Shown here in pieces: positions 6,764 through 13,897 of a stretch of DNA of 27,563 bases; positions within the stretch are counted from its first letter, which is position 1; each line of letters starts with the position of its first letter. Location: positions 1-27,563 of the forward strand of contig DATBDZ010000416.1 in the NCBI GenBank assembly GCA_036276235.1, written 5' to 3'. The stretch comes from JANWHF01 sp036276235 (GTDB lineage Bacteria > Planctomycetota > Phycisphaerae > Tepidisphaerales > Tepidisphaeraceae). Made by a program: the position numbers and the translations under genes. The notes beneath the pieces were generated by a model that ran no database searches, was not told where the DNA came from, and saw only the letters and a list, made by a program, of their open reading frames with translations.

Positions 6764-7345
6764 AGAGCAGTTGTCAGTGGTCAGTGGTCCGTTGTCAGTC
6801 GCTGGATTCCCCTCGCCCCCTAGTAAGACAGCAGACGAGAATATCGCGCTAAAATAGGCGGAGTGTCGCATGATCGGACCCGATTCGTTAATTCATAAGA
6901 TTCTTATTTACAATATCTTATGAACTTGGGATCGACGGTGCTCGTGCGACAAATGCGACACTTTCGCATTTTGCTTGAATGCGGAAGGAGGGCATTGCTT
7001 CAACTGGATATCAATGCTGATCCGGGCAACCCGGGCAGGAGGAGGGCGAGCCACACCCATTAAGACTTTGTGGCCGCGCGGCTCGGAGGATGTTACACCC
7101 TTCGGTGGTGTAACACAGGCGTTCATGGCATAAGTTTGCTTATTATCATCGGTTGCGCGATGAGCATCAACGCTGTGACACAGGCACAGCTGTAACATGT
7201 GTAACCTGTGCTGAATGAGGAGCCAGTAGTGAGAAGGCAGTAGTCAGAAGGCAGTGTTCCCGAGTTTCCCCTTCGTGCCTTCGTGCCTCCGTGCCTCTTC
7301 CGTCCCTAACCCGAAACCTGAAGCCCGAAACCCGAAACTCCGACA
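6764..7345. other. Gene-free stretch with simple repeats and palindromes
   Basis: About 580 bp without a convincing gene. It holds GTCAGTGG-type short repeats (6771-6805), an AT-rich nested inverted repeat (6862-6970), a 9-bp hairpin TGTTACACC/GGTGTAACA (7091-7115), CAGTAGT/AGAAGGCAG repeats (7221-7255), a fragment of the CCTCCGTGCCTC repeat (7267-7290) and a CCCGAAAC repeat (7306-7338). The short open frames are translations of these repeats. Confidence 0.7.
6862..6970. repeat. AT-rich nested inverted repeat
   Basis: AGTGTCGCA (6862-6870) pairs with TGCGACACT (6954-6962), and TTCATAAGAT (6892-6901) pairs with ATCTTATGAA (6915-6924). A further hairpin AATGCGA-CACTT-TCGCATT lies at 6952-6970, overlapping the right outer arm, so two folds exclude each other. 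The core is much more AT-rich than its surroundings. Function unknown. Confidence 0.6.
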
Positions 7346-8614
7346 TCACCCCATCGCCCTCTTCCCAATATCCTTGCGAAAGTGCATCCCCACGAAGTGG
7401 ATCTTGTCCATGGCCCGATAGGCGCGCATCTGCGCCTCAGCGATCGTGTCGCCCAGTGCAGTGACCGCTAGCACGCGGCCGCCGTCGGTTACTAGATTCT
7501 TGCCATCGAGGCGTGTGCCGGCCTGGAAGACTTTGACATCGCGCATGGCGTCGGCTTCGGTGATGCCGCTGATCGGGACGCCGCTTTGATATTTGCCTGG
7601 ATATCCTCCGCTGGCGGCGACGACCGCCAGCGCGGGACGCGAATCCCATTTCAGCTCGATCTCATCGAGCTTGCCATCGACGACGGCGAGCATCACCTCC
7701 AGCAGATCGCTCCGCAGCCGCATCATGAGCGGCTGGGTTTCCGGATCGCCGAAGCGGCAATTGAACTCCAACACCTTGGGCCCCTGCTGCGTGAGCATGA
7801 GGCCCGCGTAGAGGATTCCCTTGTATTCGATTCCCTCGCGAATTAGGCCATCGACCGCGGGTACGAGAATGTCGCGCTCGATCTGCTCCATGATGGAATC
7901 GGTGACGATCGGCGTCGGCGAGTAGGCGCCCATGCCGCCGGTCATCGGGCCGGTGTCGCCGTCATCGACGGGCTTGTGATCCTGCGCGCTCTCCATGACA
8001 TAAATGTTTCGTCGATCGATGAACGCGAGGATGGAGCATTCGGGGCCGCTGAGGAGTTCTTCGATAACGACGCGCGCGCCCGCGTCGCCGAAGGCCTTCT
8101 GCCGCATGATCTGATCGACGGCGGCGAGCGCGTCCTCCGTGCGATAGCAAACGGAAACGCCCTTCCCCTTGGCCAGGCCCGCCGCCTTGATCACCAGCGG
8201 CTCATCCCGCACCTGAATGTATTCCTGCGCCTGCTTCACATCCGTAAACGAACGCGCATCGGCGGTCGGAATCGATTGATGGCGCATCAATTCCTTGGCG
8301 AACCACTTATCTCCCTCAATGCGGGCGGCTTCCTTCACGGGCCCAAAAACCTTCACGCCCAGCGATTGAATATGATCGGCCAAGCCAGCCGCCAACGGGT
8401 CTTCAGGTCCGATGACGACGAACTCGATTTTGTTCTGCCGCACGAATTTCTCGACGGCGGCGAATTTCATCGGATCGATCTTCACATTTTCCGCGAACTG
8501 TGCCGTGCCGGGATTTCCCGGAGCCGCGTAGAGCGCGGTCACGCGTGGCGAATCCGCCAGCTTCCACGCAAGCGCATGCTCGCGACCGCCGTTGCCAATC
8601 AGCAATACTTTCAT
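7346..8614 (-). CDS. purD: Phosphoribosylamine-glycine ligase (GAR synthetase)
   Basis: PurD catalyses the ATP-dependent joining of glycine to 5-phosphoribosylamine, the second step of purine synthesis, in the cytoplasm. The 422-residue length is normal. The N-terminal domain starts 'KVLLIGNGGREHALAWKL' with 'GPEDPLAAGLAD'. The ATP-grasp domain shows 'VIKAAGLAKGKGV', 'EELLSGPECSILAF', 'GDTGPMTGGMGAYSP' and the metal-binding 'EFNCRFGDPETQP'. The C-terminal domain has 'VVAASGGYPGKY'. ATG at 8614 is chosen because it begins exactly at the family N-terminus; the open frame extends to 8752 through repeat-like DNA. No strong Shine-Dalgarno is visible. No other pur gene is in the window. Confidence 0.95.
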   Translation of the reverse strand: MKVLLIGNGGREHALAWKLADSPRVTALYAAPGNPGTAQFAENVKIDPMKFAAVEKFVRQNKIEFVVIGPEDPLAAGLADHIQSLGVKVFGPVKEAARIEGDKWFAKELMRHQSIPTADARSFTDVKQAQEYIQVRDEPLVIKAAGLAKGKGVSVCYRTEDALAAVDQIMRQKAFGDAGARVVIEELLSGPECSILAFIDRRNIYVMESAQDHKPVDDGDTGPMTGGMGAYSPTPIVTDSIMEQIERDILVPAVDGLIREGIEYKGILYAGLMLTQQGPKVLEFNCRFGDPETQPLMMRLRSDLLEVMLAVVDGKLDEIELKWDSRPALAVVAASGGYPGKYQSGVPISGITEADAMRDVKVFQAGTRLDGKNLVTDGGRVLAVTALGDTIAEAQMRAYRAMDKIHFVGMHFRKDIGKRAMG

Positions 8615-8741
8615 AACTGCATCAAAGGTCAGGAACTTCGCGCCCGGCGCACGACATTGCGCGCCTGACGTTCCTTTGCTTGATATGCGCAGCGTGGAAG
8701 GATTGCAACCGACGCGCGAACGGATTTTGTCGCGGATGCGA

Positions 8742-8758
8742 CGGGGCGGCACGCCCCG
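8742..8758. repeat. Small palindrome between purD and tRNA-Pro
   Basis: CGGGGCG-GCA-CGCCCCG is a perfect 7-bp hairpin in the gap between the divergent purD and tRNA-Pro genes. It resembles the short GC-rich dispersed palindromes elsewhere in the window but has no second copy here. Confidence 0.5.
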
Positions 8759-8802
8759 ACTCCGTCTCAGTGCGCAGGGTACGTGGTTTAAAATCCGTCC
8801 GA

Positions 8803-8832
8803 TTGGATTTCGGCGGACGAAGGTGATATGAT
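8803..8832 (+). promoter_or_regulatory. Promoter of tRNA-Pro
   Basis: TTGGAT (8803-8808), 18-bp spacer, TATGAT (8827-8832). The predicted start near 8839 leaves about 5 nt of leader before the mature tRNA at 8844. Confidence 0.6.
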
Positions 8833-8843
8833 TCCCCTTTCGC

Positions 8844-8917
8844 CAGGGCGTAGCTCAGTTTGGTAGAGCACCAGCATGGGGTGCTGGGGGTCGCAGGTTC
8901 AAATCCTGTCGCCCTGA
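8844..8917 (+). tRNA. tRNA-Pro (anticodon GGG)
   Basis: A 74-nt cloverleaf. The acceptor stem is CAGGGCG (8844-8850) with CGCCCTG (8910-8916) and discriminator A8917. The D arm carries TAGCTCAGTTTGGTAGAGC, the anticodon stem is CCAGC/GCTGG around the loop ATGGGGT (anticodon GGG), and the T arm contains GGTTCAAATCC. CCA is not encoded. It reads CCC and CCU codons. The C1-G72 pair is typical of bacterial tRNA-Pro. Confidence 0.97.
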
Positions 8918-8946
8918 TTTTTTCTTCGCTAATGCGAAGAAAAAAT
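8917..8946. other. Perfect 13-bp hairpin directly after tRNA-Pro
   Basis: ATTTTTTCTTCGC (8917-8929), loop TAAT, GCGAAGAAAAAAT (8934-8946). The T-run is on the 5' side of the stem and the A-run on the 3' side on both strands, so a U-tract never follows the hairpin as an intrinsic terminator needs. It may serve in 3'-end processing or as a pausing structure. The stem begins at the discriminator base of the tRNA. Confidence 0.6.
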
Positions 8947-8952
8947 AAAGCG

Positions 8953-9014
8953 GGGGAGCAGTAGATCAGTTGAGCAGTAGAAATACGTAACTGCTCCCCT
9001 GCGTTCTACTGCTC
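8953..9014. repeat. GAGCAGTAG-type nested inverted repeat
   Basis: GGGGAGCAGT (8953-8962) pairs with ACTGCTCCCC (8990-8999), and GAGCAGTAGAA (8972-8982) pairs with TTCTACTGCTC (9004-9014), giving two alternative folds. It fills the gap between tRNA-Pro and ilvA with no gene. Confidence 0.65.
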
Positions 9015-9146
9015 GCCCGAGTTGGCCCGCCTCAAATTCACATACTCCCAAGCTCTGGGCCATTCGCGCGAGCCAGCCAGATCCTTCGGATTAGCTCAGC
9101 ATGACGGCGTTTGAGAATCGCGGGTGTCTTCGCAGTCTCCCAAGTC

Positions 9147-10364
9147 TCAAGCCGTCCCATCGGCGGCGGCGATCTGATATCCCTTGCTGGCCAACGTCTG
9201 GCGGATTTGTGCTACATGCTCGTGATCGCGCGTTTCCATGATGACGGAGACGGCGACCTTTGCCACGTCGGCGGGGCCGAAGTTGCGGTCGTGGGATACT
9301 TCCTTGATGCTTGCGCCGGTAGCGGCGATCACGCTCAGCAGAGCCGCCAGCGAGCCGGGACGATCGGAGATCAGCACGACGGCGCGGCACAGCCGGCCGT
9401 CATTGGCCAAACCGCGCTCGATGATGCGGCTGATGAGCGTCACATCAATATTTCCGCCCGTCAGACAGAGAACGACCTTCTTTCCATCCAGCTTGATTGA
9501 GCGATTCATCGCCGCCGCCAAGGCAACAGCGCCGGCGCCTTCGACGACCGTTTTCTCCAGCTCCAGCAGCTTGAGAATCGCCGACGCGATCTGCACTTCA
9601 TCGACCATCACCAACTCATCCATCGTTCGGCGAATCGGCTCGAAGCATTCATTTCCAAGCTCCGCGACGGCCAACCCATCGGCGAGCGAAGGCTTTGTGT
9701 CGATGCGCGTGGCCCGTCCGGCGGCCAGCGAAGCCTTGAGCGTGGGCGCGCTGGTTGATTCGACGCCGATCACGCGGGCATTGGGCTTCAGCGCCTTGAT
9801 CGCGACGCCGACGCCGGCCAGCAGCCCCCCGCCGCCGACGGGCACGATGACGGCATCCAGATCAGGCACATCCGCCGCGATCTCCAGACCAAGCGTGCCC
9901 TGGCCGGCGATGATGTCCGGATCATCAAAGCCAGGCACAAAAAGTTTGCCGCTCTGCGCGGCCAGCGCCTGAGCGGCGTGGTAAGCATCGCTGAAGGATT
10001 CTCCTTCGAGGCGCACATCCGCGCCGAAGCCGCGGCAATTGCTCACCTTGATGATCGGCGCCCATTTGGGCATCAGAACGGTGACCGGAATCCCCAGCAA
10101 CTTTCCGTGATAAGCAAGAGCCAGCGCATGATTTCCCGCCGAGGCCGCGACAACGCCGGCGGCACGCTGCGCCCCCGACAGCTGGAGCAACTTGTTGGCG
10201 GCGCCGCGCTCCTTGAAGGAGCCGGTCATCTGCAAATGATCGAACTTGCAATAGATCTCGCATCCGCAAAGCCGGCTCAGCGAAAGCGAATAAGGGCAGG
10301 GGCTGTGATAGATGACTTTGCCAATCCGCGCGGCGGCGGATTTGATGTCTTCGATCGTGATCAT
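9147..10364 (-). CDS. ilvA: Threonine ammonia-lyase with C-terminal ACT domain
   Basis: A PLP enzyme converting threonine to 2-oxobutanoate and ammonia, the first step towards isoleucine (or threonine catabolism). The 405-residue protein has the fold-type II catalytic domain with the PLP lysine in 'GSFKERGAANKL' (K51), 'SAGNHALALA' and the phosphate-binding 'VGGGGLLAGV'. It ends in a single ACT domain (about 325-405, 'AVVLISDRPGSLAALLSVI') of the kind found in the shorter TdcB/IlvA form rather than the two-domain E. coli IlvA. This suggests amino-acid control, but the ligand cannot be read. ATG at 10364 matches the family start; no Shine-Dalgarno is visible. Other ilv genes are absent, so whether it is biosynthetic or degradative is open. 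Confidence 0.92.
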   Translation of the reverse strand: MITIEDIKSAAARIGKVIYHSPCPYSLSLSRLCGCEIYCKFDHLQMTGSFKERGAANKLLQLSGAQRAAGVVAASAGNHALALAYHGKLLGIPVTVLMPKWAPIIKVSNCRGFGADVRLEGESFSDAYHAAQALAAQSGKLFVPGFDDPDIIAGQGTLGLEIAADVPDLDAVIVPVGGGGLLAGVGVAIKALKPNARVIGVESTSAPTLKASLAAGRATRIDTKPSLADGLAVAELGNECFEPIRRTMDELVMVDEVQIASAILKLLELEKTVVEGAGAVALAAAMNRSIKLDGKKVVLCLTGGNIDVTLISRIIERGLANDGRLCRAVVLISDRPGSLAALLSVIAATGASIKEVSHDRNFGPADVAKVAVSVIMETRDHEHVAQIRQTLASKGYQIAAADGTA

Positions 10365-10458
10365 CGAGTGATTAGGGTATCCGGCCCGAGCGGGAACAGC
10401 ACGTCGGCGGAACATCATGAGACCTTGGAGGGGTCAGTAGGCCCGCGGGCTTCTCTTC

Positions 10459-10565
10459 TCCCTCCCCCGGTACTCCGGGGAGGGCTGGGGAGGGGGTTGT
10501 GTCGAACGACGCCCGTGCGCAAACGGCCCCCTCCCTAATCCTCCCCCGGAGTACCGGGGGAGGGC
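10459..10565. repeat. 107-bp CCTCCCC inverted element, copy 1
   Basis: Inverted arms 10459-10496 and 10527-10565 each contain the hairpin CCCCGG-TACT-CCGGGG (loops at 10471-10474 and, as AGTA, 10550-10553). The spacer (about 10497-10526) resembles the spacer of copy 2 at 18748 read in reverse. It lies between the divergent ilvA and unknown-protein genes and takes up much of the 368-bp gap. The rest of that gap holds an 8-bp hairpin TGGCCCTT/AAGGGCCA (10638-10665) ahead of the unknown gene. Confidence 0.9.
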
Positions 10566-10732
10566 ACAAATGCTGACTCTGAGAAGAAGAGAAGTGGACA
10601 AATACTGCCTCCGTGGAAAACTTGTCGTTGGAAACACTGGCCCTTCGCGCGTGGGCAAAGGGCCATTACGATTCGTGTGTTCGCGCAAAGTCGTTCGTAT
10701 CCATCGAAAACCCTCATCGCAAGGAGGATGTC

Positions 10733-11818
10733 ATGGCTGATCGCGCTCGCAAGAAGGAGCTGAAGCGGCTGAAGCGCCGGGAAAAGGCGCGCCAGCTTCA
10801 TAAGGCGCACAATGTTCCGCCGGTTCGGCAGGTCGCCATGAGCGGCGCGGCGCTGGAATGCTGGATCAATGCGAATTGGCGCGAGCAGGGAATCGCCAGC
10901 CTTCTTGTGCTCGGCCATGCCCGGGGCGGGAGCCACGTCTTTGCGGCGTTTCTGATCGACATCTGGTGCGTCGGATTGAAAGACGCCTACGGCCAGAACG
11001 GCGTTTCACGGCTGGATTTTGAGAAGGACATCCTCAAGCGCGCCAATGAAGCGATGCCAATGATTCGCTTCGATGCAACCAAGGCGCGCCAGCTCGTTGC
11101 CTCCTCGATGCGATTCTCGCGGCAGAACGGGTTTAAGCTGCCGGCGCATTACGATCGCTGGGCCGCGATCTTCGGCGATCTGGGCGATATTTCATCCGCC
11201 GATCTTTCATCCTTCGGCAGGGATGGAAAGCTTTTCTACATGGGCACGCGCGAGTTTCTCCAGCAGCGATTGATCGGCACTACGCCGGATGAGTTTCTGT
11301 CGCGCCCCGATTTGCAGTGGACGATGCCGCAGGGACGTCCAGATGAGTTTGCGGAGTATTTCGAGGAGGATGAAGACGAGTTTGATGATGAGGAGCTGGA
11401 AGCGCCGCACGAGCTCAGACAGTTCATCGAAGAGGCGACCGAGCGCGGGGCGGCTATCGTGCGTCAATGGTGCACGGACAACGGGCATGTTCCGCATCCA
11501 CGTCTTGAAGAGGCGATGTTCATGTTTGTGTCCGCTCTGGCTGCAAGCAGCGCACCGGTACCGATAGAAGGCGTCCAGCGTACGGATGTATTTGAGAGTT
11601 TCGTTAAATTGGCTCTATCATTGCCAGACGTTGTAGATCGTGACACGCTGACTGAGGCCGTTAATCAAGTGGCGATGGCTGTTTCCCAGTTGCCGCCGGA
11701 AACATTGAAGGGAATCCTTCGCGAGCGCCCGGATGGAGGCGGAGAAAACCGGCGCATCTTCACGCCTTCAACCGTCGTGGATCCAGTGCATCACGCAGGC
11801 CATCACCAACAAGATTAA
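10733..11818 (+). CDS. Unknown protein with basic N-terminus and acidic patch
   Basis: I do not recognise the family. The 361-residue protein starts with a very basic segment (about 1-27, many K and R), then a probable globular domain with 'LVLGHARGGSHVFAAFLIDI' followed by 'WCVGLKDAYG'. An acidic stretch of mostly D and E lies at about residues 206-222. The rest is helical with a 'LPDVVDRDTL' region near the end. ATG at 10733 is well supported by AGGAGG 5 nt upstream; the open frame extends to 10613 without such a signal. The last 19 codons run antisense over the end of the oppC gene, so the final segment ('TPSTVVDPVHHAGHHQQD') looks like read-through rather than conserved protein. No signal peptide or membrane segment is visible. 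Confidence 0.8.
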   Translation: MADRARKKELKRLKRREKARQLHKAHNVPPVRQVAMSGAALECWINANWREQGIASLLVLGHARGGSHVFAAFLIDIWCVGLKDAYGQNGVSRLDFEKDILKRANEAMPMIRFDATKARQLVASSMRFSRQNGFKLPAHYDRWAAIFGDLGDISSADLSSFGRDGKLFYMGTREFLQQRLIGTTPDEFLSRPDLQWTMPQGRPDEFAEYFEEDEDEFDDEELEAPHELRQFIEEATERGAAIVRQWCTDNGHVPHPRLEEAMFMFVSALAASSAPVPIEGVQRTDVFESFVKLALSLPDVVDRDTLTEAVNQVAMAVSQLPPETLKGILRERPDGGGENRRIFTPSTVVDPVHHAGHHQQD

Positions 11819-12926
11819 ACGCGATCACCGCGATGAAGATGAAGAAGCCGGGCCACAACACCCACGGATGCTGATTCAGCTCGGTGATGTCCATCGCCTT
11901 TTGCAGCATGTTGCCCCACGAGGGCGTCGGCTCCATGATGCCAAGGCCCAGGATCGACAGGGCCGACTCGCCCAGAATGTACGCGGGGATGCGCAGCGTT
12001 GTCGCCACGATCACATATCCCATCGTGTTGGGAATCACATGGCGGCCGATGATGCGCGCGGGGCTTAAGCCGATCGCGCGGGCGGATTGGATGTAATCTT
12101 CTTTGCGGATTGAAAGCACCATGCCGCGGATGACGCGCGCGAAACTGGCCCAGCCGAGCAGCGACAGAATGAGGATGACGGCAAAGTACACCTGCACCGA
12201 ATCCATGTTGGATGGAAAGACAAAGCGCAGCATCAGCAGCATGTAGAAGCTCGGCAGCAGCATGATCATTTCGCAGAGCCGCTGGAGCAGATCGTCGGTA
12301 AGCCCGCCGAAGTAGCCGCTGGCGCCGCCGATAGCCAGGCCGATCACCAGCACAAACGCCGCCCCCACCAGGCCGATGCTCATGCTCACCCGCGCGCCAT
12401 AGCAGATGCGGCTGAAGATGTCGCGTCCCGAAAGATCAGAACCAAGCAGATAAATCCGCGAGTAATACGGATTGGCCGAATCGGTGGCGACAATCGGATC
12501 GACGCCAAACAGGCGGATGTTGGTGTTAAAAAGCCCCAGGAGCTTGTACGTTCCGCCGTGAACGAAGAATCGCAGATAGCAGCGGCGTGTCGTGTCGGTC
12601 TTGCGCACGAGGCGGAAATTCTCGTCAAAGTCCATCGTGGTCGGATAGACAAACGGCCGCCACGAGAACCCTGCCGCATCAGAAAAATGAATCGCCGTCG
12701 GCGGCGACCATTGCAGATCGCGCACTTCGTCTTCGTAATCATACGGCGCGATAAACCCGGCAAAAATCGCAACCAGATAAAGCACAATCAAAATGATCAA
12801 CCCGGCCATGCCCGGCCTGTGGCGGCGAAAGTATCGCCAAGCCAACCGACTGGGGGATTCGATTTTCTCATTCGCCGGATGCGCCTGGATTACCGGAGAT
12901 TTTGTCGTGAGAGTTGCGCTAGTCAT
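11760..12926 (-). CDS. Peptide ABC transporter permease, OppC/DppC type
   Basis: This is the second inner-membrane channel subunit of an oligopeptide/dipeptide-type ABC importer (388 residues). One N-terminal membrane helix ('GMAGLIILIVLYLVAIFAGF', about 40-59) is followed by a long non-cytoplasmic segment (about 60-175). Then comes a five-helix transport domain with 'LLGSDLSGRDIFSRICYGAR', and the ATPase-contacting EAA-type loop 'ARAIGLSPARIIGRHVIPN'. It ends with the usual 'GDGLRDALDPR'. ATG at 12926 overlaps the last 8 nt of oppB (GGCT-ATG-ACTAG), showing tight coupling. No ATPase genes (oppD/F) follow; instead its 3' end overlaps the unknown gene by 59 bp, so the ATPases must be encoded elsewhere. 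Substrate unknown. Confidence 0.9.
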   Translation of the reverse strand: MTSATLTTKSPVIQAHPANEKIESPSRLAWRYFRRHRPGMAGLIILIVLYLVAIFAGFIAPYDYEDEVRDLQWSPPTAIHFSDAAGFSWRPFVYPTTMDFDENFRLVRKTDTTRRCYLRFFVHGGTYKLLGLFNTNIRLFGVDPIVATDSANPYYSRIYLLGSDLSGRDIFSRICYGARVSMSIGLVGAAFVLVIGLAIGGASGYFGGLTDDLLQRLCEMIMLLPSFYMLLMLRFVFPSNMDSVQVYFAVILILSLLGWASFARVIRGMVLSIRKEDYIQSARAIGLSPARIIGRHVIPNTMGYVIVATTLRIPAYILGESALSILGLGIMEPTPSWGNMLQKAMDITELNQHPWVLWPGFFIFIAVIAFNLVGDGLRDALDPRRLKA

Positions 12927-13788
12927 AGCCCACCCTGGGATCGACCCACGCGAGCAAGATCTCGCCAACCAGATTTCCGAGCACGAGCAGAATGCTGCCG
13001 ATGAGAAACAAGGACATAACCAGGAACTGATCCTTTGCTCGCAGTGCGTCGAGCAACAGCATCCCCATGCCCGGATAGTTCAGGACGATCTCCATCAATG
13101 CCGCCCCACCGAACAGCGCGGCAAAATCAAAGCCCAGCAGCGTGATGAGCGGATTGATCGCATTGCGCAAAGCGTGTTTGTAGACGACGCGATTTTCGCT
13201 CAATCCCTTGGCGCGGGCCGTTGTCACGTATTGCAGGCGAAGGGTTTCCAGCATGCTGCCGCGCATCACGCGCTGCAGGCCCGCCAGCGCGCCGAAAGTC
13301 AGCACCACGACCGGCACAATCAGATGACGGAAGTAATCCACGAATCGGTGCCATCGCGTGTATTGATCGTGGTCAAGGTCGGTCAGCCCGCCGGGCGGCA
13401 GCCACTGAACTTTCGAGGCAAAAAGCCAAAGCAGCACCAGCGCCAGAAAAAAGCTGGGCATGCTCATGCCGATGAATCCAATCAGGCTGACCACGCGATC
13501 GGGCAATCGATGCTGATAGACCGCCGCATAAATACCCAACGGGATGGCGATGAGCCACGTCACGAAAAGTGTGATGAAATTCAGTGAAAGCGTCGCGCCG
13601 AGCCGTGATTTGATGACCGTCCGCACCGGCTGGTTGTAAGTGATGCTCTGCCCAAGATCGCCGTGCAAAAGTCCGCCAAGCCAGTGCAGATATTGACTGG
13701 ACGGCGATCGATCCAAGCCGAACATACGCCGTTGCGCATCAATGTAGGCCTGGCTCAAGCGCGGATCATCAAGTGCCGTCGCCCCCAC
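12919..13788 (-). CDS. Peptide ABC transporter permease, OppB/DppB type (main frame; 5' end out of frame)
   Basis: The 289 residues in this frame hold most of an OppB permease: 'HWLGGLLHGDLGQSITYNQPV', several membrane helices ('TLFVTWLIAIPLGIYAAVY', 'LIGFIGMSMPSFFLALVLLW'), the EAA loop 'TARAKGLSENRVVYKHALRNA' and the terminal 'LLAWVDPRVGYD'. The expected first membrane helix is missing from this frame. It is encoded at 13895-13832 in another frame, separated by a tandem 10-bp duplication (13811-13830). Removing one copy restores one continuous gene of 322 residues from ATG 13897, starting 'MTQYIVRRLIFGVILIF'. As it stands, translation could begin only at GTG 13788, perhaps by re-initiation near the upstream stop at 13769. 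Whether this is a real mutation, a switch or a read error cannot be decided here. Confidence 0.85.
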   Translation of the reverse strand: MGATALDDPRLSQAYIDAQRRMFGLDRSPSSQYLHWLGGLLHGDLGQSITYNQPVRTVIKSRLGATLSLNFITLFVTWLIAIPLGIYAAVYQHRLPDRVVSLIGFIGMSMPSFFLALVLLWLFASKVQWLPPGGLTDLDHDQYTRWHRFVDYFRHLIVPVVVLTFGALAGLQRVMRGSMLETLRLQYVTTARAKGLSENRVVYKHALRNAINPLITLLGFDFAALFGGAALMEIVLNYPGMGMLLLDALRAKDQFLVMSLFLIGSILLVLGNLVGEILLAWVDPRVGYD

Positions 13789-13897
13789 CTCGCCCGGCGA
13801 GGCGCGCAGCAGCGCGAAGCAGCGCGAAGCAGAGCACCGACGCCATAAAGATCAGTATCACACCGAAGATGAGCCGCCGAACGATGTATTGGGTCAT
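13769..13897 (-). pseudogene. 5' fragment of oppB, cut off by the frameshift
   Basis: ATG at 13897 overlaps the oppA stop as ATGA, the natural coupled start of oppB. It encodes 'MTQYIVRRLIFGVILIFMAS' and 'VLCFALLR', the N-terminal membrane helix of OppB. After the 10-bp duplication the frame changes to a meaningless 'AAARLAGRGGGDGT' and stops at 13769. The fragment is 42 codons long. Confidence 0.85.
13811..13830. repeat. 10-bp tandem duplication inside oppB
   Basis: AGCGCGAAGC occurs at 13811-13820 and again at 13821-13830. The 10-nt excess shifts the frame by one. With a single copy the codons read C-F-A-L-L-R-A-S-P-G-E-V-G and join the two halves of OppB exactly. Confidence 0.92.

Noticed and set aside
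6632..6857. Short reading frames over GTCAGTGG repeats
   Set aside because: The predicted peptides are translations of simple repeats ('VSGQWSVVS') seen in several gaps, with no start signals.
8917..8946. Hairpin after tRNA-Pro as an intrinsic terminator
   Set aside because: The U-run precedes the stem and A-run follows it on both strands; a terminator needs the U-run after the stem.
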